A stretch of 64,000 nucleotides of DNA from Abiotrophia defectiva ATCC 49176 (GTDB lineage Bacteria; Bacillota; Bacilli; Lactobacillales; Aerococcaceae), in contig NZ_CP146287.1 in assembly GCF_037041345.1 (NCBI RefSeq), forward strand, positions 1,863,501 to 1,927,500. Reading direction: 5' to 3'. The notes beneath the pieces are model-generated. The model had not been told where the DNA came from. It made no database searches and saw only the letters and a program-made list of their open reading frames with translations. Of the stretch, positions 36,372 through 44,020 are shown piece after piece (the stretch's first letter is position 1; the number at the start of each line of letters is the position of its first letter). The position numbers and the translations under genes were made by a program.

Positions 36372-36397
36372 AAAAAAGACGAGGACAAGTCCTCGTC
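36372..36397 (-). terminator. Terminator after queT
   Basis: GACGAGGA (36378-36385) pairs perfectly with TCCTCGTC (36390-36397), followed by six U on the minus strand. Confidence 0.9.
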
Positions 36398-36407
36398 TCA
36401 AGGTTAA

Positions 36408-36965
36408 TTAGCGTTCAAGATCCACACGTTGGCTGACATAGTACATGATAACGGAGCCTAGTGTCAACATAACCAATTCGCTAGTGAAGAGTTGTGTGTA
36501 GGCTGCCCAGAAGCCAGCTTCTGCTACGCCTACCACCACCATCTCTAAGGCAATGACAAACATGGATAGGGAGAAGACCAGAGTCAAGACAGCGTAACGT
36601 ATAATGGTTTGGATCTTAGTGGATGCCCCTTTGGCAAAAAACGCCACAACCAAGTCCCCAATCCAGCGTGCTAGCCAGAGGAAGAGTAAGGTCTGCAAGG
36701 AGCCGACGATCATGTCAACAGGTCCATATTGATAGGCGTTGACGATGAAGACCCCTAAGGTCAAGGCGTAAACATAGCGCTTGTTATAGAGACTGGTGAA
36801 GTTAAGCGTCTCTGCCAAGCGGAATTGAATCAAGCCAAAAGAATAAGGCAGGGTCAGGAAAGTCAAAACGATATAGAGGCCGGCGACTAAGCCTGCGCGG
36901 GTCAGCTCACGGCTGTCCTTCCAGTTGGGCCAGCTTAGCCAACTAGGTTTAAGATGGTTATTCAT
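36408..36965 (-). CDS. queT: QueT-type queuosine precursor transporter (ECF S component)
   Basis: The 185-residue membrane protein reads LTRAGLVAGLYIVLTFLTLP, FRLAETLNFTSLYNKRYVYA and GPVDMIVGS, with about six membrane segments, the pattern of QueT. It should bind preQ1 or preQ0 and work with the ECF module encoded at 56262-58766. The ATG at 36965 follows AAAGGAGG, which is part of the riboswitch below; a longer in-frame start would run through the riboswitch. Confidence 0.88.
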   Translation of the reverse strand: MNNHLKPSWLSWPNWKDSRELTRAGLVAGLYIVLTFLTLPYSFGLIQFRLAETLNFTSLYNKRYVYALTLGVFIVNAYQYGPVDMIVGSLQTLLFLWLARWIGDLVVAFFAKGASTKIQTIIRYAVLTLVFSLSMFVIALEMVVVGVAEAGFWAAYTQLFTSELVMLTLGSVIMYYVSQRVDLER

Positions 36966-36972
36966 ATAAGTT

Positions 36973-37060
36973 CCTCCTTTATAGTCCGGCTCAGGCCGAC
37001 TAGTACTTACTGCGACCAAAGGATGCTAAGTGTCGCAGGGGGCTGTCCCATCATGACAGC
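36973..37060 (-). promoter_or_regulatory. preQ1-II riboswitch (COG4708 type)
   Basis: On the minus strand a hairpin CTGCGAC/GTCGCAG holds a loop with ACTTAGCATCCTTT. The loop's ATCCTTT can pair with the downstream AAAGGAGG ribosome binding site to form the class II pseudoknot, with a GTCGGCCTGAGCCGGAC hairpin between them and an extra 5' hairpin GCTGTC/GACAGC. Ligand binding would block translation of queT. Confidence 0.85.
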
Positions 37061-37070
37061 GACCCTATCT

Positions 37071-37098
37071 AGTCTACCATTTTCTGGTGATTTTGCAA
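37071..37098 (-). promoter_or_regulatory. queT promoter
   Basis: TTGCAA (37093-37098) and TAGACT (37071-37076) are separated by 16 bases, just upstream of the riboswitch. Confidence 0.55.
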
Positions 37099-37121
37099 TA
37101 GCTAATTGACACAATCTCCGT

Positions 37122-37127
37122 TATAAT
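37122..37127 (+). promoter_or_regulatory. -10 box before the deoxyribosyltransferase gene
   Basis: A perfect TATAAT lies 30 bases before the ATG. A good -35 box at the right distance is not visible; TTGACA occurs only 10 bases upstream. Confidence 0.4.
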
Positions 37128-37157
37128 GTAGGTATCAATGCCCAAGGAGGAGTCATT

Positions 37158-37649
37158 ATGCCCCATCTATACTTTGCCAGCCCCCTCTTCACCGAAATGG
37201 AGCGTGCCTTCAACGCCCAAGTGGTTGCTAATCTACGTGCCCAAGTTCCTGACCTAACTGTCTTCCTGCCCCAAGAGCAAGAAGCCATTAACGATAAAAA
37301 TGCCTACGCCGATTCCCAAATGATTGCCCGCTACGATACGGAAGCCGTCCTCAAGAGCGATGTCCTGGTGGCCGTTCTAGATGGTCAGATTATCGACCCA
37401 GGCGTAGCCTCTGAAATCGGCATTGCCTACCAAGCTGGCATCCCGGTTGTGGGCCTCTATACCGACGTCCGCCAACAAGGGGGCAGCCACCCTGAAAAAC
37501 TCAAGGCCTTACAAGACGTCGCCGAGTCTCAATTTAGCTATGTCAACCTCTACACGACCGGCCTCATTAAGCTAAGAGGCGAGATTGTGACGGCTTCTGC
37601 TGACCTACCGGCCGCTGTCCAACGTCAACTGGCTCAAGTTGCCAAATAA
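37158..37649 (+). CDS. Nucleoside 2-deoxyribosyltransferase
   Basis: The 163-residue protein starts MPHLYFASPLFTEMER and has VLDGQIIDPGVASEIGIAY, the substrate-binding and catalytic-Glu segment of nucleoside deoxyribosyltransferases, plus a C-terminal YVNLYTTGLIK. It exchanges bases between deoxynucleosides for salvage. CAAGGAGGAG precedes the ATG. It is transcribed divergently from queT and lies 88 bases before the ABC-F gene. Confidence 0.88.
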   Translation: MPHLYFASPLFTEMERAFNAQVVANLRAQVPDLTVFLPQEQEAINDKNAYADSQMIARYDTEAVLKSDVLVAVLDGQIIDPGVASEIGIAYQAGIPVVGLYTDVRQQGGSHPEKLKALQDVAESQFSYVNLYTTGLIKLRGEIVTASADLPAAVQRQLAQVAK

Positions 37650-37737
37650 ATGAGCCAAGCCCGCTAAAATATGGTATGATAGTAGGGTATGCGTCAAGCT
37701 GACTTGACCCAACATGAACCAAGGAGGAAACACTTAA

Positions 37738-39369
37738 ATGATCAACGTTTCAAACGTGAGCTTACTCTTTTCAGATCGTAAATTATTCGACGATGTGAAT
37801 ATTACCTTCACCCCTGGCAACTGCTACGGGGTTATTGGGGCCAACGGGGCAGGTAAATCTACCTTCCTGAAAATCTTGGCCGGCGATATCGCGCCAACTA
37901 CCGGGAATGTCTCCATGGATCCCCATGAGCGCCTGGCAGTCCTCAGCCAGAACCACTATGGTTTCGAAGACTTCACTGTCATCGAGACCGTGATGATGGG
38001 TCACAAGGAACTCTATGACATTATGAAAGAAAAAGACGCCATCTACGCTAAGGAAGACTTCAGCGACGAAGACGGTGTCCGCGCCGGCGAATTGGAAGCT
38101 GCCTTTGCTGAAATGGGCGGTTGGGAAGCCGAAGCCGAAGCTAGCAACATGCTGCAAGGCTTAGGTCTTGGCAAGGATCTTCACTACAGCTACATGCGCG
38201 AGCTGATTGAAGCCGACAAGATTAAGGTACTCTTAGCCCAAGCCCTCTTTGGCAAGCCAGACAACTTGCTCTTAGACGAGCCGACTAACGGTCTGGACGC
38301 GGCCGCTATTGAGTGGCTGAGCGACTTTATCTTGAACTTCCCTAACACGGTCATCGTGGTTTCCCACGACCGTCACTTCTTGAACACGGTCTGCACCCAC
38401 ATGGCCGATGTGGACTTCGGGAAAATCAAGCTCTATGTCGGTAACTACGACTTCTGGCTCCAATCCAGCCAATTGGCTGCTAAAATGGCCGCTGACCAAA
38501 ACGCTAAGAAGGAAGAAAAGATTAAAGAACTCCAAGCCTTCATCGCCCGCTTCTCAGCTAACGCTTCTAAATCCAAACAAGCGACTTCCCGTAAGAAGAT
38601 GCTGGATAAGATCACCCTGGATGACATTCAACCATCCTCCCGTCGTTACCCATTCGTAGGCTTCACGCCAGAACGCGAAATCGGCAATGACTTACTACGG
38701 GTAGAAGGCCTCAGCAAAACCATCGATGGCGAGAAGGTCCTAGACAACATTACCTTCACCCTCCGTCGCGATGACAAAGTAGCCTTCCTCAGCCGTAACG
38801 ACATCGCCCTCTCTGCCTTCTTCGACATTATCATGGGCAAGATGGAAGCCGATAGCGGTAGCTTCGAGTGGGGCGTGACTACCAGTCAAACCTACCTGCC
38901 TAAGAACTCTGGCGACGAATTTGACGACGTGCACTTAACCATCGTGGACTGGCTCCGTCAATACGCTAGCAAGGAAGAGAGCGACAACACCTTCTTGCGT
39001 AGCTTCTTAGGTCGTATGCTCTTCTCTGGTGAAGACGTGATGAAGGAAGTCAATGTCTTATCCGGGGGCGAAAAGGTTCGCTGCATGCTGTCTAAGATGA
39101 TGCTGTCCAAGGCTAACGTCTTGGTATTGGACCAACCAACCAACCACTTAGACTTGGAATCTATCACCGCACTTAACGACGGCCTAATTAAGTTCAAGGG
39201 CGCCATCCTCATGGCTTCCCACGACTACGAGGTCCTCAACACCACCTGTAACCGGGTCATCGAGTTGACGCCTAACGGGGCCTTCGACCGCATTGACACC
39301 ACCTATGAAGAATACTTGGAAAACAAGGACGTGCAACAACGCGTTAATGACTTGTACCAAGGCAAATAA
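37738..39369 (+). CDS. ABC-F family ATPase (YkpA/YbiT-like)
   Basis: The 543-residue protein has two ATPase domains and no membrane segments. Domain 1 has Walker A GANGAGKSTF and LLLDEPTNGLD, but where LSGGQ is expected it reads MRELIEADKIKVLLAQ. Domain 2 has a normal LSGGEKVRCML and VLDQPTNHLD, but its Walker A position reads LSRNDIALSAF and lacks the Lys. The linker is charged (about 255-300). ABC-F proteins act on the ribosome in translation or antibiotic protection. The mixed complete/degenerate motif set is also seen in the YkpA group as I recall it. CAAGGAGGAAAC precedes the ATG. Confidence 0.85.
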   Translation: MINVSNVSLLFSDRKLFDDVNITFTPGNCYGVIGANGAGKSTFLKILAGDIAPTTGNVSMDPHERLAVLSQNHYGFEDFTVIETVMMGHKELYDIMKEKDAIYAKEDFSDEDGVRAGELEAAFAEMGGWEAEAEASNMLQGLGLGKDLHYSYMRELIEADKIKVLLAQALFGKPDNLLLDEPTNGLDAAAIEWLSDFILNFPNTVIVVSHDRHFLNTVCTHMADVDFGKIKLYVGNYDFWLQSSQLAAKMAADQNAKKEEKIKELQAFIARFSANASKSKQATSRKKMLDKITLDDIQPSSRRYPFVGFTPEREIGNDLLRVEGLSKTIDGEKVLDNITFTLRRDDKVAFLSRNDIALSAFFDIIMGKMEADSGSFEWGVTTSQTYLPKNSGDEFDDVHLTIVDWLRQYASKEESDNTFLRSFLGRMLFSGEDVMKEVNVLSGGEKVRCMLSKMMLSKANVLVLDQPTNHLDLESITALNDGLIKFKGAILMASHDYEVLNTTCNRVIELTPNGAFDRIDTTYEEYLENKDVQQRVNDLYQGK

Positions 39370-39382
39370 GCTATTTAAAAGA

Positions 39383-39410
39383 GGGCTGGCGTGATGCTAG
39401 CCCTTTTTTA
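39383..39410 (+). terminator. Terminator after the ABC-F gene
   Basis: GGGCTGGC (39383-39390) pairs with GCTAGCCC (39396-39403) with one G-T pair, followed by seven T. Confidence 0.88.
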
Positions 39411-39469
39411 ATCGCAAAAATTTAGGTCCCAAACACGCAAAAACAAAAAAGAATATCATCTTCACTTCG

Positions 39470-39498
39470 TTGAAACCGCACTCTTTTTGGCTTATAAT
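39470..39498 (+). promoter_or_regulatory. Promoter of the Rgg-type regulator gene
   Basis: TTGAAA (39470-39475) and TATAAT (39493-39498) are separated by exactly 17 bases. Confidence 0.8.
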
Positions 39499-39559
39499 AT
39501 ATTCAAGCAAGTTCTGTATATTTTCGTTTACATTAAATCAAAACAAGGTGATGAGAATA

Positions 39560-40435
39560 ATGAAGAAAAATGTTTGCCCTCAGCAACTAGGAACTATCTT
39601 TAGAGAACTAAGACTATCGAAAGGAATGACCCTTGAAGAAGCATCTAAAGGGATTGTATCTTTGCCCTTCTTATCAAAATTTGAGCGCGGTGAACACGAA
39701 ATTACTTCTAACAAGTTCATACGTTTACTCTCTAGACTTAATATTTCATACCGAGAGTTCGAATTAATATTAGGCCATTTAGAGGGATATTCTCAGACGG
39801 CATTTCTTCAACAATTAAGCACCGCTCTAGTAAATAATGATCTCGCACTACTCAATCAACTATACGATGACCAAAAGATACTTTTGAAGCAGTATAGTGA
39901 TAGTCGATTCGAACATAATCTCATTATAATTAGCCAGTACATCAATCTCTTGAACGGCTTATCATTTGAGCCACATAAAATTAAGAAAATCACTGATTAT
40001 CTTTACCGGGTGGAGGAGTGGGGAGAATATGAGCTTGTCTTATTTGGCAATAGCCTAAATTTTATTACTATTGAGAAAATGTATAATCTGAGCAAAATTG
40101 CTATTAATCGCTCAGCTATGTTTTCCAAATCTCCAAAGCACGTTAATGAACTAAGCATTATCATCGGCAATATCATCCATACACTCATCGAAAATGAACA
40201 CTTTGACGGCCTGAATAATTTATTTATCCAAGCAGAAAACCTATTAAGTGGGACGGACAATTTTGCAGAAATTAATCGCATTAATTTTTATAAGGGAATC
40301 TACCTACTAGTTCAAGGCAACTACGATAAAGGACTCTCTATTTCTCAACAGGCTATTTCCATTCTTAATCAGATGCGTAGACCGGATTTAGCACGTGAAT
40401 ACAAGGATTTCCTAGGTCAATACATTGAGAGATAA
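39560..40435 (+). CDS. Rgg/GadR/MutR family transcriptional regulator
   Basis: The 291-residue protein has an N-terminal helix-turn-helix (GTIFRELRLSKGMTLEEASK, then LPFLSKFERGEHEI) and an all-helical C-terminal region of TPR-like repeats, the Rgg architecture in which the C-domain often binds a short peptide pheromone. I chose the ATG at 39560 because AAGGTG is 9 bases upstream; a second ATG lies 3 codons earlier. No pheromone gene is visible beside it. It lies in an AT-rich islet and probably controls the MFS gene that follows. Confidence 0.8.
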   Translation: MKKNVCPQQLGTIFRELRLSKGMTLEEASKGIVSLPFLSKFERGEHEITSNKFIRLLSRLNISYREFELILGHLEGYSQTAFLQQLSTALVNNDLALLNQLYDDQKILLKQYSDSRFEHNLIIISQYINLLNGLSFEPHKIKKITDYLYRVEEWGEYELVLFGNSLNFITIEKMYNLSKIAINRSAMFSKSPKHVNELSIIIGNIIHTLIENEHFDGLNNLFIQAENLLSGTDNFAEINRINFYKGIYLLVQGNYDKGLSISQQAISILNQMRRPDLAREYKDFLGQYIER

Positions 40436-40614
40436 AAATACCTTAGCGTTTTTCTTTCGTTTATCATATAGGCAAAAAATTCCCTCTTCTCCTAAGACCT
40501 TCAGTATACTGTTTCTATCACTTAAAACTATTTAATCATAAAATAGGCAACCTAAGAAATATGATGGGAAAATCAATCCTATTAGTACTAATTCATAGAT
40601 ACTGGAGGCGCCTC

Positions 40615-41796
40615 ATGAATCGTAATTTCAAGAAGCTATGGGCAGGCCGACTATTAAGTAACTTTGGCGATAGTATATACTCACTAACTGTATCATGGTA
40701 TCTCATACAAGCCACTCATGAGATTTTCTGGGTGGGGGTATTAAATGCCCTCATATACTTACCTACACTCTTCGAATTCTTAGTTGGACATATTGTTGAC
40801 CGCCATAAGAAAAAGACCCTTCTTATCGCATTAGAAATCGGGCAAGCCTTTGGCTCTTTGTTACTCTTTTTATTGTTACTACTTAATATAGACTTCCCTC
40901 TATTATTATGTATTTCTGCCTTTCTATGCAGCTTATTTGGGATGAATACCTATACGACGCAAGACGCATTTTTACCACTCCTGGTTGCTAAAGAAGATAT
41001 GGATAAGTCTCAATCATACATGATAATGGCTTATCAAATGTCTGATTACTTATTTAATGGTTTGATTGGTTTTGCTCTCAAAGTTATCCATCCTTTATTC
41101 CTAATAGCCACCTCTGTTGCCTCCTTTGTGGGATCTGCAAGTATTTTTAACACTATTGCTATTGATGAAGAAATCCCAAAAGTAGATTCTGAATCAAAAA
41201 TCGATTGGCTAGAAGGTTTTAAGTTACTTAAAAAATATCAGATGCCTCTCTGGCTTATGCTTGGAGAGACAATTGCAAATATCATGTTTTCTGGTTTATC
41301 TATTTACATAGTGCAGCTTGCAGAAGAATGGAATGACCCTGTTTTCTTAGGTTTTTTCGGGGTCTGCACTTCCATAGGAGTCGTAATCGGTAGTGCTTTA
41401 ATCACCACAAAAGCATTGGACTCCTATTCGCGTTCAACCAAGATGATTTTAGGCTCGTTATTCTATGGCATTTTTATGTTCTTAGCAAGTCTTCTAACAA
41501 AAAATCCTATCGTACTACTCTTTATGGTAGGTTTATCTTCTGTCTTCCTAGGATTTAACTACACCGTCCATAATCCATTAATTTTAGAGTTTGTTCCTGA
41601 ACAATTCTTGGGACGAGTCTTGTCGGCAAAAAGTACTATAGCAGTGGGTATTATGCCACTAGCTTCTCTAGCGTGGGGGGCTTTAGCAAACTATATTCCA
41701 AGTCACACCTTTTTCGTACTATTTGGTCTATCCTATATGCTGATTGCATTGATTTATATACTTGTTTTCCCCCGCCTTAAGTCCCAAATACTCTAA
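40615..41796 (+). CDS. MFS exporter (MefA-like group)
   Basis: The 393-residue protein has about twelve membrane segments, begins NFKKLWAGRLLSNFGDSIY, and carries the cytoplasmic loop GHIVDRHKKKTLL after the second segment, as in MFS_3/Mef-type efflux proteins. Substrate is unknown; drug, bacteriocin or peptide export are possible. The ATG at 40615 follows GGAGGCGCCTC. It lies 179 bases after the Rgg gene and shares its low GC content, suggesting joint acquisition. Confidence 0.75.
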   Translation: MNRNFKKLWAGRLLSNFGDSIYSLTVSWYLIQATHEIFWVGVLNALIYLPTLFEFLVGHIVDRHKKKTLLIALEIGQAFGSLLLFLLLLLNIDFPLLLCISAFLCSLFGMNTYTTQDAFLPLLVAKEDMDKSQSYMIMAYQMSDYLFNGLIGFALKVIHPLFLIATSVASFVGSASIFNTIAIDEEIPKVDSESKIDWLEGFKLLKKYQMPLWLMLGETIANIMFSGLSIYIVQLAEEWNDPVFLGFFGVCTSIGVVIGSALITTKALDSYSRSTKMILGSLFYGIFMFLASLLTKNPIVLLFMVGLSSVFLGFNYTVHNPLILEFVPEQFLGRVLSAKSTIAVGIMPLASLAWGALANYIPSHTFFVLFGLSYMLIALIYILVFPRLKSQIL

Positions 41797-41862
41797 AGTC
41801 TTTCCAAAATAGGATTCAGCACATTAACCTTAGAGAAAATTGCAATTGCACCAGCCCTCTCC

Positions 41863-41936
41863 TTTTCCCCACAAAGAAAAGTCCCAATATATCATATATG
41901 ATATATTGGGACTTTTTATTTCTAACGATAGAAGCC
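41863..41936 (+). repeat. Direct repeat DR1 (74 bp), includes a bidirectional terminator
   Basis: This block matches 43946-44020 with a single one-base gap. It contains a 40-base perfect palindrome (41877-41916; arm begins AAAAGTCCCAATATATC) with A and T runs, and then CTAACGATAGAAGCC, which in DR2 encodes the last four residues and stop of the downstream serine hydrolase. It can end both the MFS and the ABC transporter transcripts. Confidence 0.92.
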
Positions 41937-41937
41937 T

Positions 41938-41958
41938 TGCTGACACAGTGTGTCAGCA
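41938..41958. other. 21-bp perfect palindrome next to DR1
   Basis: TGCTGACACA-G-TGTGTCAGCA directly abuts DR1 and is absent beside DR2. Further imperfect pairing (GAAGCC with GGGTTTC) extends it. It is downstream of the ABC transporter stop and may be part of its termination signal or a recombination site. Confidence 0.65.
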
Positions 41959-42033
41959 GGGGTTTCTTGTCGTCTCGAAGGCGCCCAACCAGAGCCACTG
42001 ATTACCCATCATACGCCTTAAGAACTCAATGCC

Positions 42034-43611
42034 TTATCTAGAGCGCACAATCTGCCCATCCTCTAGCACAAATACCGCATCATAGCGATGAGCACTCGTT
42101 TGATCTGAGTGATGAGAGATGTGTAACAAAGTGAGCCTAGGCCAGCCTAACAAGAGATTTTCTGCTTGCTTAAATGACTCTGGATCCAAGGCCGATAGTC
42201 CCTCATCCACAATTAAAATCGGCTTATGCTGCAAAAGTGCTCGGATTAAGGCGATACGTTGCTTCTGTCCACCCGACAAGGCACTTTCTTCGTTATATTG
42301 CTCTTGCTTAAGATGGCGCACGTCAGGGAAGCGGTCGCCTAACCCGAAGGCTTGAATGAGTCGCATGACTTCTTCTTCATCACACATCTGACGTAGCGTA
42401 ATGTTATCCCACATACTCCCCCATAACATCTGAGCTTTTTGTGGTACATAGGCAATGTAATGTTGAATTTGCTCGTAAGTCAACTGGTCTAAGGAACACT
42501 TATCTAACAAGACCGTCCCTGTAGGAGCGATTACGTCTCCTGTCAAAAGAGCCACTAAGCTGGTCTTTCCAATACCGCTTTTCCCCGTTAATAAGTAGCG
42601 CTTACCCGGTTGAAGGGTTAGGTTAAGCCCTTGGAAGAGTGGCGGCTGTTCAAGCTGGCGCACTGCCACCACAGGTTGATTGGCTGAACATTCAACCACG
42701 AGCGTTTCCATGACTGGTTCCTGCTCAAGCTGATGCTTGGTATCTTGTATCGCTGATAAGTCGCTCAAGGCACTAATCAACAACTGAATGGGTAATACCA
42801 ATTCGAGCGAAATACTATATATGGACGTCAGCCCGCCTACAGTCAACTGCCCCTCCAACACTTGAAGCCCACCAATCCACAAGATTACCAAGGTCGTTGC
42901 GTAAAACCCTAATCCTGCTAGGACATTCACGAGTGCACTATAGGATGATTTTGTATTAGCAATACGATTTATGTCAGCATAGTCACGGATCAGATCTTCT
43001 GAATATTCCCGTTCGCTTTGGTGGTTACGCAGGAGACCGAAATTCTGTAAATAATTAACGAAACGCCGGCTATAAGCTGATTTACGGGACAGATAGTCTT
43101 GTTCTATTCTAGCTCTTATCCTTTGGAACAACAGCGGTAGCACAAGTGGAACCACAGAGGCAATGAAAATCCATACAGCCGTCACCCAGTTTAGACTGAG
43201 CAAAGCGACAGCAGCAATCAAAAATGAAATCGTCCCTTGGTAAACAGATAAGAGCGTATCATAATGGAGGCTCTTGACCTCTTCAATATCATTCGTCACT
43301 TGTGAGAGGTAGTGGGCCACATCTTGTTCAATCGCTCGTGGTCTCAAAGTCAAAATACGTGATAGCAAGGTTCCATGCAACCTAAATCCTTGACTATTTA
43401 GATAGCGAGCGTTCAAAACTTGTCTCCCATATTCAACCAATAACATCCCCAAAATAATGATGGCTGTCACCATTATCTGATAAGAGAACTGCCCATAATC
43501 TTGCGCGACCACTGCATTAAGAATGTACTGAATACGGTAATTGAATACAATATTCAGCACTGCTACTAACGTGATACAGACTAAGGTCGACCATAAATAC
43601 TTATGTTTCAT
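42034..43611 (-). CDS. ABC half-transporter, permease fused to ATPase
   Basis: The 525-residue protein has an N-terminal six-segment membrane domain (about 1-290) and a C-terminal ATPase with Walker A GKSGIGKTSL, signature [11 protein letters not shown], Walker B ILIVDEGLSALDP and a His-containing switch LLHISHH. It resembles peptide, bacteriocin or lipid exporters of the half-size type and would act as a dimer. The cargo is not evident and no peptide gene is adjacent. It is the only gene between direct repeats DR1 and DR2 and is antisense to the MFS gene. Confidence 0.8.
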   Translation of the reverse strand: MKHKYLWSTLVCITLVAVLNIVFNYRIQYILNAVVAQDYGQFSYQIMVTAIIILGMLLVEYGRQVLNARYLNSQGFRLHGTLLSRILTLRPRAIEQDVAHYLSQVTNDIEEVKSLHYDTLLSVYQGTISFLIAAVALLSLNWVTAVWIFIASVVPLVLPLLFQRIRARIEQDYLSRKSAYSRRFVNYLQNFGLLRNHQSEREYSEDLIRDYADINRIANTKSSYSALVNVLAGLGFYATTLVILWIGGLQVLEGQLTVGGLTSIYSISLELVLPIQLLISALSDLSAIQDTKHQLEQEPVMETLVVECSANQPVVAVRQLEQPPLFQGLNLTLQPGKRYLLTGKSGIGKTSLVALLTGDVIAPTGTVLLDKCSLDQLTYEQIQHYIAYVPQKAQMLWGSMWDNITLRQMCDEEEVMRLIQAFGLGDRFPDVRHLKQEQYNEESALSGGQKQRIALIRALLQHKPILIVDEGLSALDPESFKQAENLLLGWPRLTLLHISHHSDQTSAHRYDAVFVLEDGQIVRSR

Positions 43612-43945
43612 TTTGTCCCCCTCTTGTGATGGCTCGATGTATCAGGTGGCAGATATTTTTTGTGGTAAGACCCACTGAGTTTAATTCTCTCTCCCATTCT
43701 AATATACCGCAGGGTATTTTATCGCTTTGGTTAACCAAAATATATGAGGCATAGTTTTAACTAGGCAAAATGTCTACTAGAAAAAAGAGTTCGGTTTAAT
43801 TATACCTGTTAAGGTTACATCTATCAATCTTGGCCACACAATAGACTATATGCAATAAACATTTATAATACAGTGTCAAAATTACCCAATCACGCCTATC
43901 AGCACCCTATCTGCTAGCTTTACTAGCAAACAGAGTGCAGTTCCG
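43612..43945. other. 334-base spacer upstream of the ABC half-transporter
   Basis: The stretch is AT-rich and has no supported open frame. It must hold the promoter of the ABC transporter on the minus strand, but no clear -35/-10 pair stands out. CTGCTAGCTTTACTAGCAAACAG near 43910-43932 is a short imperfect inverted repeat. Confidence 0.4.
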
Positions 43946-44020
43946 TTTTCCCCACAAAGAAAAGTCCCAATATATCATATATGATATATTGGGACTTTTT
44001 CATTTCTAACGATAGAAGCC
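43946..44020 (+). repeat. Direct repeat DR2 (75 bp), overlapping the 3' end of the serine hydrolase gene
   Basis: It matches DR1 in the same orientation with one extra C. It includes the terminator palindrome at 43960-43999 and the last codons of the minus-strand gene 44006-45745. Confidence 0.92.

Noticed and set aside
39470-39559. Longer start of the Rgg-type regulator
   Set aside because: The extension overlaps the -35 and -10 boxes and the AAGGTG binding site points to the ATG at 39560.
40561-40614. Short hydrophobic peptide start before the MFS gene as an Rgg pheromone
   Set aside because: The ATG at 40561 reads through in frame into the MFS protein, has no stop and no ribosome binding site.
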